Source: Nitrospira sp. UBA2082 (GTDB taxonomy: Bacteria > Nitrospirota > Nitrospiria > Nitrospirales > Nitrospiraceae). From it: 30,230 bases of DNA. This document shows, piece by piece, positions 7,752 through 15,340 of this stretch (position 1 is its first letter; each line of letters starts with the position of its first letter). The translations under genes and the position numbers were made by a program. The notes under the pieces are model-generated. The model made no database searches and was not told the origin of the DNA. It saw nothing but the letters and a program-made list of their open reading frames with translations. Location of the stretch: the NCBI GenBank assembly GCA_002331335.1, contig DCZO01000015.1, positions 100,063 through 130,292 on the forward strand, given 5' to 3'.

Positions 7752-7862
7752 ATGAGCCGCAGACTCCGTGCTCCAGTGACTATCGGTGAACTATTGCCTT
7801 GTTGTATGTGCCACGAACGTATTCGTGGTGACCACCCCAATTGCACAAGAACCGAACCATGA
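7752..7862 (+). CDS. Possible 36-residue Cys/His mini-protein
   Basis: An ATG at 7752, with AGGATGG about eight bases upstream, opens a 36-codon frame. The product has CxxC (C17, C20) and HxxC (H28, C31), a C2HC pattern that could bind one zinc ion. Its TGA (7860-7862) overlaps the ATP-grasp ATG at 7859 (ATGA), the layout of translational coupling. Against it: the frame is short, about 43 per cent of third positions are G or C, lower than in the neighbours, and any open frame in that phase would end in the same ATGA. The frame extends upstream without a good start. Treat as a candidate. Confidence 0.3.
   Translation: MSRRLRAPVTIGELLPCCMCHERIRGDHPNCTRTEP
7811..7828 (+). repeat. Short inverted repeat before the ATP-grasp start
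   Basis: Perfect 7-bp arms CCACGAA (7811-7817) and TTCGTGG (7822-7828) with a 4-base loop, about 30 bases upstream of the ATG at 7859 and inside the 36-codon ORF. Could be an mRNA hairpin that tunes translation, or a dimeric operator. No proof of function. Confidence 0.4.
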
Positions 7863-9283
7863 AATTCTCACATTATGACCCGGGCGAGTTTTACGACGAG
7901 CTGTATGAGGGGAAAGGCCAACCACGCCCCGGAAGCACCCTTTTGCTGAGAAAGCTTGCCTCACTACCTGAAGGGGAGCTCAAAAACCGGCAGCAGGCAG
8001 CGGAGCGGGTGATCCTCAATATGGGAATGACGTTTGGCGTCTATGGAAGCGATGACGGACATGAGCAGATCTTCCCTTTCGATATCGTGCCGAGAATTGT
8101 CCCGGCATCGGATTGGGAACACATCGACTCTGGGCTTCGACAGCGCATGCGTGCGTTAAATCTGTTTATCGACGATGTGTACCACGATCAAAAGATCCTC
8201 AAGGACGGGGTGATCCCCGGCGAACTGATTTATTCCGGCAAAGGTTTCTTGCAGCCCTGCATGGGTCTCAACCCGCCACGACGCATCTGGTGCCACATTG
8301 CCGGGATCGATCTGGTCCGAATCAGCGATGGACAGTATTATGTCCTTGAAGACAACACCCGTTGCCCGTCCGGAGTGGCCTATGTGTTGGAGGCCAGACA
8401 GGTCATGAAACGCACATTTCCCGAGCTGTTCGACGCCTATCGCGTGCGCCCTGTTGATGGGTATCCGAGCCAACTTTTGGACACCCTTCGGTCCCTTTCG
8501 GACCTTCCCGATCCGACTGTCGTGATTCTCACACCGGGCATTTTCAATTCTGCCTATTACGAACATTCGCTGCTCGCCCAAAAAATGGGAGTGGAACTGG
8601 TCGAAGCCTCCGATCTCGGAGTTATGGATGGCTACGTCCACATGCGTACCACCAAAGGATCTCAGCGCGTAGATGTCATCTACCGACGAATTAACGACGA
8701 CTACTTGGACCCACTGGCGTTTCGTCGCGATTCCGTGCTCGGAGTCCCCGGCCTGATGGACTCCTACAAGAGAGGCAGGGTAGCGCTCGCCAATGCACCC
8801 GGCACGGGCGTGTCGGACGACAAAGCCGTCTATGCGTACATCCCGAAGATCATCAATTACTACCTGGCGGAGGAACCGATCCTTCCGAACGTCCCCACCT
8901 ATGTCTGTTCGGATAGACGGGATCGGACCTATGTCCTGGATCATTTGGATCAGCTGGTCGTGAAGGCTACCAACGAAGCCGGGGGATATGGAATGATGAT
9001 TGGTCCTCATGCCTCGAAGGAGGAGCGTGAAGGCTGTGCGCGTCGCATCGAGGCAGACCCGCGCAACTACATAGCCCAGCCAACCCTCGCGCTTTCGCGC
9101 GTGCCTACCTTGGTGGATGATCATCTGGAAGGACGTCACGTTGACCTGCGGCCATACATCTTGTATGGCCGCGATCTGCATGTCTTGCCGGGAGGCATGA
9201 CGCGTGTAGCGTTGCGGAAAGGATCTCTTGTGGTGAATTCCTCTCAAGGCGGGGGCAACAAAGACACCTGGGTTCTTTCATGA
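7859..9283 (+). CDS. Circularly permuted type 2 ATP-grasp protein (Anbu operon)
   Basis: A 474-residue member of the circularly permuted ATP-grasp family (DUF404/DUF407). Characteristic stretches are 'YYVLEDNTRCPSGVAYVLE' (about residue 155), 'YAYIPKIINYYLAEEPILPN' (about 322), the ATP-binding 'LVVKATNEAGGYGMMIG' (about 361) and the C-terminal 'HVDLRPYILYGRDLHVLPGG' followed by 'NSSQGGGNKDTWVL'. The fold suggests ATP-dependent carboxylate-amine ligation, possibly peptide or isopeptide synthesis; the substrate is unknown. It heads the set ATP-grasp, alpha-E and Anbu. The ATG at 7859 is six codons inside the longest frame and starts 'MKFSHYDPGEFYDEL', the usual family beginning. Confidence 0.88.
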   Translation: MKFSHYDPGEFYDELYEGKGQPRPGSTLLLRKLASLPEGELKNRQQAAERVILNMGMTFGVYGSDDGHEQIFPFDIVPRIVPASDWEHIDSGLRQRMRALNLFIDDVYHDQKILKDGVIPGELIYSGKGFLQPCMGLNPPRRIWCHIAGIDLVRISDGQYYVLEDNTRCPSGVAYVLEARQVMKRTFPELFDAYRVRPVDGYPSQLLDTLRSLSDLPDPTVVILTPGIFNSAYYEHSLLAQKMGVELVEASDLGVMDGYVHMRTTKGSQRVDVIYRRINDDYLDPLAFRRDSVLGVPGLMDSYKRGRVALANAPGTGVSDDKAVYAYIPKIINYYLAEEPILPNVPTYVCSDRRDRTYVLDHLDQLVVKATNEAGGYGMMIGPHASKEEREGCARRIEADPRNYIAQPTLALSRVPTLVDDHLEGRHVDLRPYILYGRDLHVLPGGMTRVALRKGSLVVNSSQGGGNKDTWVLS

Positions 9284-9356
9284 GCGCCTCCTTCACGGGC
9301 GAGCCGGATACCAGCCATCGTCCTATCGCTGGTAAACAGGCGGGGCCTGGTCAACG

Positions 9357-10337
9357 ATGCTGAGCCGAGTCGCCAGCTCCATCTATTGGTTGAACCGCTA
9401 CATCGAGCGGGCAGAAAACTATGCCAGATTCATCGAGGTGAACTTGAACCTCAGTCTCGATCTTCCCAGGGGCACTACCGAACAGTGGGAACCGTTGGTG
9501 GCCACAACGGGAGATCAGGAAATTTTTACCGGTCGCTATGGAAAGGCGACGAAAGAAACCGTGATCCAGTTTCTCGTGGCCGACGCCGCCAATCCCAATT
9601 CGATTCTGTCCTGCCTGCTGGCGGCACGTGAAAACGCGCGGTCGGTCCGAGAGGTCATTTCAACCGATATGTGGGAGCAGGTGAACCGCTTTCACCTCAT
9701 GGTGAAAGACGCCGTCTCGAAAGGCTTGTCCAGCCAGAATCTCCACCCGTTTTTGGCGGATGTGAAAGCGAACTCCCATCTTTTTCTGGGTATTACCGAT
9801 GCCACCATGTCACACGGGGAAGGCTGGCATTTTGCCAGACTCGGTCGTCTACTGGAGCGAGCCGACAAAACCTCCCGCATTCTCGACGTCAAATACTTCA
9901 TGTTGCTCCCGACCGTCGCCGAAGTCGGCACGCCCTTCGATATCATCCAGTGGTCCGCGTTGTTGAAATCCGCCAGCGCCCTCGAGATGTACTACAAGCG
10001 GGTTGGCCGCATCTCCCCGGACGATGTTGCGGCATTCCTGATTCTCGACTCCACCTTTCCGCGAGCTATCCGGTACTGTCTCATCAAGAGCGAAGATTCC
10101 TTGCACGCCATCTCCGGATCTGAACACGGGTCTTATCAGAACCCGGCCGAGAAGCGGCTCGGACGGTTGCGCGCCGAATTGGACTTTGGTGATCTGGAGG
10201 ATTGCGTGACCAGCGGACTGCATGAATTCCTGGATCAGTTTCAAGCGCAGGTCAATCGCGTGGGAGACGGCATTACTGAAACGTTTTTCACTCCACGTCC
10301 AATTCACAGCACAATCACAGGAGCGGAGGCACAATGA
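9357..10337 (+). CDS. Alpha-E domain protein (DUF403)
   Basis: A 326-residue all-helical protein of the alpha-E family, with the typical opening 'MLSRVASSIYWLNRYIERAE' and inner motifs 'ENARSVREVISTDMWEQVN' and 'GRLLERADKTSRILDVKY'. Alpha-E proteins have no known enzyme motif but are found next to permuted ATP-grasp proteins and transglutaminase-like proteases, and are proposed to join them in a peptide-tagging or ligation system. Here the gene follows the ATP-grasp gene by 73 bases and overlaps the Anbu gene by four (ATGA), so the last two are surely coupled. Function is inference from the family context. Confidence 0.87.
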   Translation: MLSRVASSIYWLNRYIERAENYARFIEVNLNLSLDLPRGTTEQWEPLVATTGDQEIFTGRYGKATKETVIQFLVADAANPNSILSCLLAARENARSVREVISTDMWEQVNRFHLMVKDAVSKGLSSQNLHPFLADVKANSHLFLGITDATMSHGEGWHFARLGRLLERADKTSRILDVKYFMLLPTVAEVGTPFDIIQWSALLKSASALEMYYKRVGRISPDDVAAFLILDSTFPRAIRYCLIKSEDSLHAISGSEHGSYQNPAEKRLGRLRAELDFGDLEDCVTSGLHEFLDQFQAQVNRVGDGITETFFTPRPIHSTITGAEAQ

Positions 10338-11104
10338 CATTCTGCCTGGGCATGAAAGTCGAAGACGGCTTGATCGGCATTGCCGACACACGTGTGACCA
10401 CAGGAGTCGAGTGCATTACGGCCAGGAAAGTCTCGATTCATCAGCATGGCCGCCACTCGATGTTTCTCATGACATCGGGTTTGCGCTCCGTCCGGGACAA
10501 AGCCGTCACCTACTTCGATGAAGCGATTAATGAAGGCGATCAGACCTTCGACAAGCTGTTTAAGGCCGTCAATGTGTTAGCTGCGCAGATTCGTCGCGTG
10601 GCGGAGGAAGACAAGGACGCCCTCAGTAAGGCCGGCCTCACATTCAACCTTCATGCGCTGGTAGGTGGGCAGCTTGAAAACGACCCGGAGCACAAGCTTT
10701 TTCTTATTTACCCTCAAGGGAATTGGGTAGAGGTCAGCGAGGGGACTCCCTACTGCATCATCGGTGAGACCGGCTATGGGAAACCACTGCTTGATCGTGT
10801 CTTGCGATATGACTCCACTATGGAGTTGGCCATGAAGGTAGGCTTTCTCGCCTTTGACGCCACCCGCACGAGCTCCACAAGCGTCGAGTATCCTCTCGAT
10901 GTTGTGCTGTATCGGCACGATACCTTCGATATCATCGAACACCGCTTCCAGAAAGAAGACCTTGTTGAAATCTCGTCCTGGTGGCAGTCCCGCATCTATG
11001 AATCAGTGGAAAAGCTCCCGTCGAAGTGGGTTGAGCGTCTGCTTGAATCGCTTCCTCGTAACACCAGAACACCATCCACAAACTCTTCTGATACAACGGT
11101 GTGA
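10334..11104 (+). CDS. anbu: Anbu, proteasome-related N-terminal threonine peptidase
   Basis: A 256-residue protein starting M-T-F-C; removal of Met would expose Thr as the catalytic N-terminal nucleophile. Numbered from that Thr, an aspartate falls at 17 ('IADTR') and a lysine at 31 ('ARK'), matching the Thr1/Asp17/Lys33 triad of proteasome beta subunits to within two residues. Later family stretches are 'GKPLLDRVL' and 'SVEYPLDVVLYRHD'. Anbu forms ring or open-helical assemblies of unsettled function and occurs with ATP-grasp and alpha-E genes, as here. GGAGG lies five bases before the ATG, which overlaps the alpha-E stop. The last 20 residues form a Ser/Thr-rich tail that may be disordered. 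Confidence 0.85.
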   Translation: MTFCLGMKVEDGLIGIADTRVTTGVECITARKVSIHQHGRHSMFLMTSGLRSVRDKAVTYFDEAINEGDQTFDKLFKAVNVLAAQIRRVAEEDKDALSKAGLTFNLHALVGGQLENDPEHKLFLIYPQGNWVEVSEGTPYCIIGETGYGKPLLDRVLRYDSTMELAMKVGFLAFDATRTSSTSVEYPLDVVLYRHDTFDIIEHRFQKEDLVEISSWWQSRIYESVEKLPSKWVERLLESLPRNTRTPSTNSSDTTV

Positions 11105-11124
11105 GCTGGTGCAAGAACACACCG
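11097..11124 (+). terminator. Weak hairpin at the end of the Anbu operon
   Basis: Arms CGGTGTG (11097-11103) and CACACCG (11118-11124), 7 bp, loop of 14 bases, overlapping the Anbu stop codon. No T-run follows. Possible terminator or mRNA-end structure only. Confidence 0.3.
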
Positions 11125-11474
11125 ACCAGAGCTGCTCTTTCACATGTGGACCAAACTACATGTTGACGATTGGACAATCTGTGAAACTGGAGAGTATGCT
11201 TCTATATTCTATGACAGTGCCGACGTGTCATCTCATGCGAACCAGGGGATGGAACCATGTCGTCGGTACCTTCCCACGATTGCTTACTCCTGCAGGAATC
11301 CTTCCGTAATACCTGCCTTTTGTCCGCTCGCGTTATTTCTCAAAGTAATCCAGCGCCGGCCTTTGTCGGCCTGCTGACACAAGGATTTCTCATTTTCTAT
11401 TGCCGCGCAATGTATCTGCTCGCGAGGTGTGACCAGGCCAGCGGTCCATCCGCGCGCACAACCGGGAGGCATCT
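11105..11474. other. 370-base intergenic stretch, no convincing gene
   Basis: No recognisable protein or RNA gene. A 73-codon frame (11257-11478, ATG, product with a hydrophobic centre 'AFVGLLTQGFLIFYC') ends in an ATGA overlap with the haem-protein start, but its protein is unlike anything I recognise. A TTGGAC/TATGCT pair (11170-11175, 11195-11200) is spaced by 19 bases and is a poor promoter candidate. The stretch probably holds the promoter of the DUF3365 gene. Confidence 0.4.
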
Positions 11475-12071
11475 ATGACATCCTCCAAGAAATTGCTGTG
11501 TGGAGCCGCTTTGCTTGGATTAGCAATAGGGGGCGCGGCGGTCCTGTGGCCGGTTCGCACCTTTCCTGAGACCCCATCGATCAGCCTGCCCATAGACACA
11601 GTGGCCGAGTACATTCACGCCGTCATCGAAGCGGATCGAGATTTGTATACCAGGCATGTCGTGGAGCGCATGCAATCAAAGGGGATCGTTGTCGCTTCGG
11701 AGAACTGGTTAGAGATGAATACCTTGCCACTACCGGCTCAATTTCTTTTGGATTCCGGACAGCATGTCGCCAAGAAAGGCTTAGGGTTTCAGTACCGATT
11801 GATCAGCTTGTGGCCGATCAACAAGCGAAACATCCCAACAAACCCGTTCCAGAGCATTGGGCTTGGTACGATTTTAACTCAACCCAATCGTCCCTACACC
11901 GGGGTCACGAAGGTCGGCAACACCCGCTATTTTGAAGCGGTGTATCCCGATTTGGCTGTTACCCAGGCGTGTATCGGATGCCACAATGCCCATCCTGACA
12001 GCCCGAAGCGCGACTTCAAGCTGAATGATGTCATGGGTGCGATCGTGATCAGTATTCAGTTGGGGCAGTAG
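11475..12071 (+). CDS. Membrane-anchored c-type haem DUF3365 protein
   Basis: A 198-residue protein with an N-terminal membrane anchor or uncleaved signal (residues about 5-25), a central Tll0287-like (DUF3365) sensory fold and one CxxCH haem-attachment site, CIGCH at 166-170, preceded by 'YPDLAVTQA' and followed by 'NAHPDSPKRDFKLNDVMGAI', the conserved end of the family. The haem places the domain outside the cytoplasm. DUF3365 domains are haem-binding redox or gas sensors and often precede kinases or cyclases; here the domain is stand-alone with no output domain. GGGAGG lies six bases before the ATG. Alternative role: small electron carrier. Confidence 0.82.
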   Translation: MTSSKKLLCGAALLGLAIGGAAVLWPVRTFPETPSISLPIDTVAEYIHAVIEADRDLYTRHVVERMQSKGIVVASENWLEMNTLPLPAQFLLDSGQHVAKKGLGFQYRLISLWPINKRNIPTNPFQSIGLGTILTQPNRPYTGVTKVGNTRYFEAVYPDLAVTQACIGCHNAHPDSPKRDFKLNDVMGAIVISIQLGQ

Positions 12072-12131
12072 CCGACCGGCGGCACTAAACCTGATCGGGC
12101 ATCGTGGCTTAAGATAGCGGGGGATTCAGCC

Positions 12132-12170
12132 CTGAGCCAAGTCCTGACCGGCAGAGTGGCTTCGGCTCAG
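12132..12170. terminator. Candidate hairpin between DUF3365 gene and atpC
   Basis: CTGAGCCAAG (12132-12141) pairs with CTTCGGCTCAG (12160-12170) as ten base pairs with one bulged base and an 18-base loop. It lies between two convergent genes and could end transcription from either side. An overlapping ACCGGC/GCCGGT pair offers an alternative fold. No T-run. Confidence 0.35.
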
Positions 12171-12259
12171 CCGGTTGTGGGATGAGAAATCCAACAAACT
12201 GTGCACCGTGGGATTAGTAGCTAGCAGGCGTAATGAAGGTGCAGAAGAAGAACCGTGAA

Positions 12260-12682
12260 CTAGGCGTGGCCGGTTTTGCGGGCGCGTTCGGCGATCTTCT
12301 TGCGCAGGCGGGCTTTTTCGAGACTGATCTGGGCTTCTTTTACTTCGGAGGGCAGGCCGCCCGCTTGGAGCCGGCGTTCGGCTTCTTCCACTTTGGCCGC
12401 TGCCCGTTCCACGTCGATGTCCTCGGCCTTCTCTGCAATTTCGGCCATCACGGTCACTTTGGTCGGCGTGACTTCCGCGTAGCCCCAGAGAATCGCCATA
12501 TGGCTCGTTTGATCGCCCACCCGATAGCGGAGCTCTCCGATCTTCAAGGTCGAGAGAAAATGACAGTGGCCGGGCAAGACGCCGAACTCGCCTTCCGAGC
12601 CAGGCGCGATGACCTCATCCACCTGTTGGCTCAACAGCTGCTTCTCCGGTGTTACCACTTCCAAGAGTATTTTCCCCGCCAT
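12260..12682 (-). CDS. atpC: F1 ATP synthase epsilon subunit
   Basis: A 140-residue epsilon subunit. The N-terminal beta-sandwich shows 'KILLEVVTPEKQLLSQQVDEV' and 'PGSEGEFGVLPGHCHFLSTL', the family signature; the C-terminal helical hairpin ('VEEAERRLQAGG', 'ARLRKKIAERARKTG') is the part that inhibits ATP hydrolysis. It belongs to the central stalk with gamma. The ATG at 12682 follows GGGAAG closely and gives the standard N-terminus; the longer frame adds 21 residues not found in the family. It is the last gene of the F1 operon, 126 bases after atpD, a wider gap than usual. Confidence 0.92.
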   Translation of the reverse strand: MAGKILLEVVTPEKQLLSQQVDEVIAPGSEGEFGVLPGHCHFLSTLKIGELRYRVGDQTSHMAILWGYAEVTPTKVTVMAEIAEKAEDIDVERAAAKVEEAERRLQAGGLPSEVKEAQISLEKARLRKKIAERARKTGHA

Positions 12683-12808
12683 CTTCCCTTCCCTCTTCTC
12701 ACCACGGATAGCGCAGTCGGCAGGGGTGATCTCGATTGCGCGCATTGACCGAGCACATTCTGATCGTGCGCGGGCAGCGAGCAGGAGATTACCCCTGCCG
12801 AAATGCGC

Positions 12809-14251
12809 CTATACCTTCACTCCCATCTTCTCCGCTTTCGCAATCACTTCTTCAATCGGCCCGACCATATAGAACGCCTGTTCCGGCAGATGATCATACT
12901 TGCCGTCCAGAATCTCTTTGAAGCTGCGGACGGTGTCCTTAAGCTTCACATATTTACCCGGCGCCCCTGTGAAGGCTTCGGCAACATGGAACGGCTGGGA
13001 GAGGAACCGCTGAATCTTCCTGGCGCGGGCCACGACCATCTTGTCGTCTTCTGACAATTCGTCCATACCGAGAATCGCGATAATATCTTGAAGATCTTTG
13101 TAGCGCTGCAGCACAGACTGCACGCCACGGGCCACTTTGTAATGTTCCTCGCCGATCACCTGCGGGTCGAGAATACGCGAAGTGGAGTCCAACGGATCGA
13201 CCGCGGGATAAATACCCAGCTCCGCCAATTGCCGTGACAGCACCGTTGTCGCGTCCAAATGCGCGAAAGCGGTGGCCGGCGCCGGATCGGTCAAGTCGTC
13301 TGCAGGCACATAGATGGCTTGCACCGAAGTGATCGATCCACGCTTGGTTGAGGTAATCCGTTCCTGCAACGCGCCCATTTCGGTCGAGAGGTTCGGTTGA
13401 TAGCCGACGGCTGACGGCATACGGCCCAACAACGCAGACACCTCCGAGCCGGCTTGGGTAAACCGGAAGATGTTGTCGACAAAGAGCAGCACGTCCTGAT
13501 TCTCTTCGTCACGGAAATACTCCGCGACGGTCAGGCCGGTGAGGCCGACGCGAAGACGCGCACCCGGCGGCTCATTCATCTGGCCGTAGACCAACGCGGC
13601 CTTGGACTTGGAGAAGTCATCCGGATCGATAACTTTCGACTCCATCATTTCGTGCCAAAGATCGTTGCCTTCACGGGTCCGTTCACCGACGCCGGCAAAT
13701 ACGGAAAACCCGCCGTGGTGCAAGGCGATGTTATTGATGAGTTCCATGATGATGACGGTTTTACCCACACCGGCGCCGCCGAAAAGCCCAACCTTCCCGC
13801 CCTTACTATAGGGTTCAAGCAAATCGACGACCTTGATGCCGGTTTCCAGCACCTCGGTTTTGGTCTCCTGATCTTCGAGCTTTGGAGCGGGACGGTGGAT
13901 CGGATAGGTTTTCTTCGTTTTGATCGGTCCCTTTTCGTCGACCGGTTCGCCCAGCACGTTCATGAGACGACCAAGCGTCTCACGGCCAACAGGCACCGAG
14001 ATGGCCGCGCCCGTATCCGCCACATCCATCCCGCGTGTCAACCCGTCGGTCGTGGACATCGCGATGCTGCGGATACGGTTTTCACCGAGATGCGACGCTA
14101 CTTCCAAGGTGATCCGAATGGCGGGAGTCCCCGCCGCCTTGTTCTCTTCCTGCGTGACTTTCAGGGCGTTGAAAATGTTCGGCAGTTGGCCGGGAGGAAA
14201 CTCGACGTCTACCACCGGTCCGATGACTTGAATGACCTTACCTGTGCTCAC
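12809..14251 (-). CDS. atpD: F1 ATP synthase beta subunit
   Basis: A 480-residue catalytic beta subunit. Walker A is GGAGVGKT at about 158-165; 'GERTREGND' carries the catalytic glutamate, 'VLLFVDNIFRFTQAGSEVSA' is the Walker B region and 'PAVDPLDSTSR' is the ATP synthase alpha/beta signature. I chose the GTG at 14249-14251 because GGAAGGAG lies seven bases upstream and the protein then starts 'STGKVIQVIGPVVDVEF' as in other beta subunits. Translation from a further upstream ATG would add 12 foreign residues. It forms the three catalytic sites of F1 with alpha. Confidence 0.96.
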   Translation of the reverse strand: MSTGKVIQVIGPVVDVEFPPGQLPNIFNALKVTQEENKAAGTPAIRITLEVASHLGENRIRSIAMSTTDGLTRGMDVADTGAAISVPVGRETLGRLMNVLGEPVDEKGPIKTKKTYPIHRPAPKLEDQETKTEVLETGIKVVDLLEPYSKGGKVGLFGGAGVGKTVIIMELINNIALHHGGFSVFAGVGERTREGNDLWHEMMESKVIDPDDFSKSKAALVYGQMNEPPGARLRVGLTGLTVAEYFRDEENQDVLLFVDNIFRFTQAGSEVSALLGRMPSAVGYQPNLSTEMGALQERITSTKRGSITSVQAIYVPADDLTDPAPATAFAHLDATTVLSRQLAELGIYPAVDPLDSTSRILDPQVIGEEHYKVARGVQSVLQRYKDLQDIIAILGMDELSEDDKMVVARARKIQRFLSQPFHVAEAFTGAPGKYVKLKDTVRSFKEILDGKYDHLPEQAFYMVGPIEEVIAKAEKMGVKV

Positions 14252-14311
14252 TATATGACTCCTTCCTTTTCCATCCTCCCACCTCATGCGAGTGGGTGGC
14301 GCCGACTAGGT

Positions 14312-14345
14312 GCCCGGTCACCCGCAGCGGGGCCCCACACCGGGC
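14312..14345 (-). repeat. GC-rich inverted repeat between atpG and atpD
   Basis: Arms GCCCGGT (14312-14318) and ACCGGGC (14339-14345) with a 20-base GC-rich interior that could itself pair (CCCGC against GCGGG). It sits in the 143-base gap in front of atpD. Such a hairpin could protect or process the message to adjust the high beta-subunit dose. This role is inference. Confidence 0.35.
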
Positions 14346-14394
14346 GGGGTGCGAGGATGAACGGGTGCCGGTCGGCGACAGGACCCGCTCGAAC

Positions 14395-15273
14395 CTATTT
14401 CAACGCTTCCGCGCCTCCGACGATATCCATCAGTTCTTTCGTAATCGCCGCCTGCCGGGTCTTGTTGTAATACAACGTCGTCTTCTTGATGAGCTGGCCG
14501 GCGTTGCGTGTCGCGCCATCCATGGCCGCCATACGGGCGCCGTGCTCGGCAGCCGCGGACTCCAGCAAAATCCGGTAGGCCTGCACTTGGAAATGTTTCG
14601 GCACCAGCGCGTTCAACAGTTCCGCTTCGCCCGGCTCGTAGAGATAGGCCCCGGCGGACACCGGAGCGGCCTGCGCCGCGCCGAATTCAACGGCCGCATC
14701 GACCGGAAAGAGCTTCTCGACGATCACCCGTTGTTGAATGGCGGATTTGAACTCGTTGTACACCACGTAAAGCTCGTCGAAGGTGCCCTTGATGAAGTTG
14801 TCGGTCAGGTCACCGCCGATGTCGATGGCATGTTCGAAGCTCAACTTGTCGAACACCCCGGTCCATTCTTGTCGGATCAGCCACGTCCGGCGCCTGAAAT
14901 AGTCGCGGCCCTTGCGCCCGACGATGCTGAGACCCACCGTCATCCCTTGAGCCTCGCACTGCCGCACAAACTCGGCGCTCTTTCGGACGATGTTGCCGTT
15001 GAACCCTCCACAGAGCCCTCGATCGCTGGTGACCACGAGAATCTCGACCTTTTTCACCTCGCGCTTCTGGAGGAGCGGATGGGCGGTGCGGTTGACACGC
15101 TGGCTGAGATTGCTCAGCACGCTGCGCATCTTGTGTGCGTAGGGGCGAGCCGCCAGGATGCGATCCTGCGAGCGCTTGAGCTTTGCCGCAGCCACCATCT
15201 TCATGGCCTTGGTAATTTTCTGGGTATTTTTGAACGCCGAAATCTTACGGCGCAACGACTGGAGACTTGGCAT
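14395..15273 (-). CDS. atpG: F1 ATP synthase gamma subunit
   Basis: A 292-residue gamma subunit. The N-terminal coiled-coil helix 'LRRKISAFKNTQKITKAMKM' followed by 'VAAAKLKRSQ', the central 'VTSDRGLCGGFNGNIVRK' and the C-terminal helix 'RMAAMDGATRNAGQLIKKTT' are all family signatures. The protein is the rotor shaft that turns inside the alpha3beta3 ring. It follows atpA by 65 bases, and that gap is filled by a palindromic repeat. The ATG at 15273 gives the standard start. Confidence 0.95.
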   Translation of the reverse strand: MPSLQSLRRKISAFKNTQKITKAMKMVAAAKLKRSQDRILAARPYAHKMRSVLSNLSQRVNRTAHPLLQKREVKKVEILVVTSDRGLCGGFNGNIVRKSAEFVRQCEAQGMTVGLSIVGRKGRDYFRRRTWLIRQEWTGVFDKLSFEHAIDIGGDLTDNFIKGTFDELYVVYNEFKSAIQQRVIVEKLFPVDAAVEFGAAQAAPVSAGAYLYEPGEAELLNALVPKHFQVQAYRILLESAAAEHGARMAAMDGATRNAGQLIKKTTLYYNKTRQAAITKELMDIVGGAEALK

Positions 15274-15287
15274 GGATTCTAGCTTTC

Positions 15288-15340
15288 GGCTATCAGCTCC
15301 CAGCAGTCAGCTCAAGGCTGACGGCTGAACGCTGATGGCT
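15288..15340. repeat. CTGA-rich imperfect palindrome between atpA and atpG
   Basis: Two 24-base arms (15288-15311 and 15317-15340) are complementary at 18 of 24 positions around a 5-base loop; each arm is built of CAGC/CTGA units. The outer end overlaps the atpA stop. It looks like a REP-type intergenic element within an operon. A related half-copy lies at 29404-29430. Confidence 0.6.

Noticed and set aside
8156..9247. Long antisense frame of 363 codons inside the ATP-grasp gene
   Set aside because: Covers a strongly conserved enzyme on the other strand; His/Arg-rich composition is typical of a mirror frame in GC-rich DNA.
7620..11298. Two similar words flank the Anbu operon: ATGTGG-N-CCAAACTAC near 7624 and 11144, and TCCTGCAGGA near 7687 and 11288
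   Set aside because: The two matches have different spacing (63 against 144 bases), and words of this length are expected by chance several times in 30 kb; no sign of insertion-element ends or target duplication.
12233..15282. Long plus-strand frames opposite atpC, atpD and atpG
   Set aside because: These are shadows of the ATP synthase genes and have no family features.
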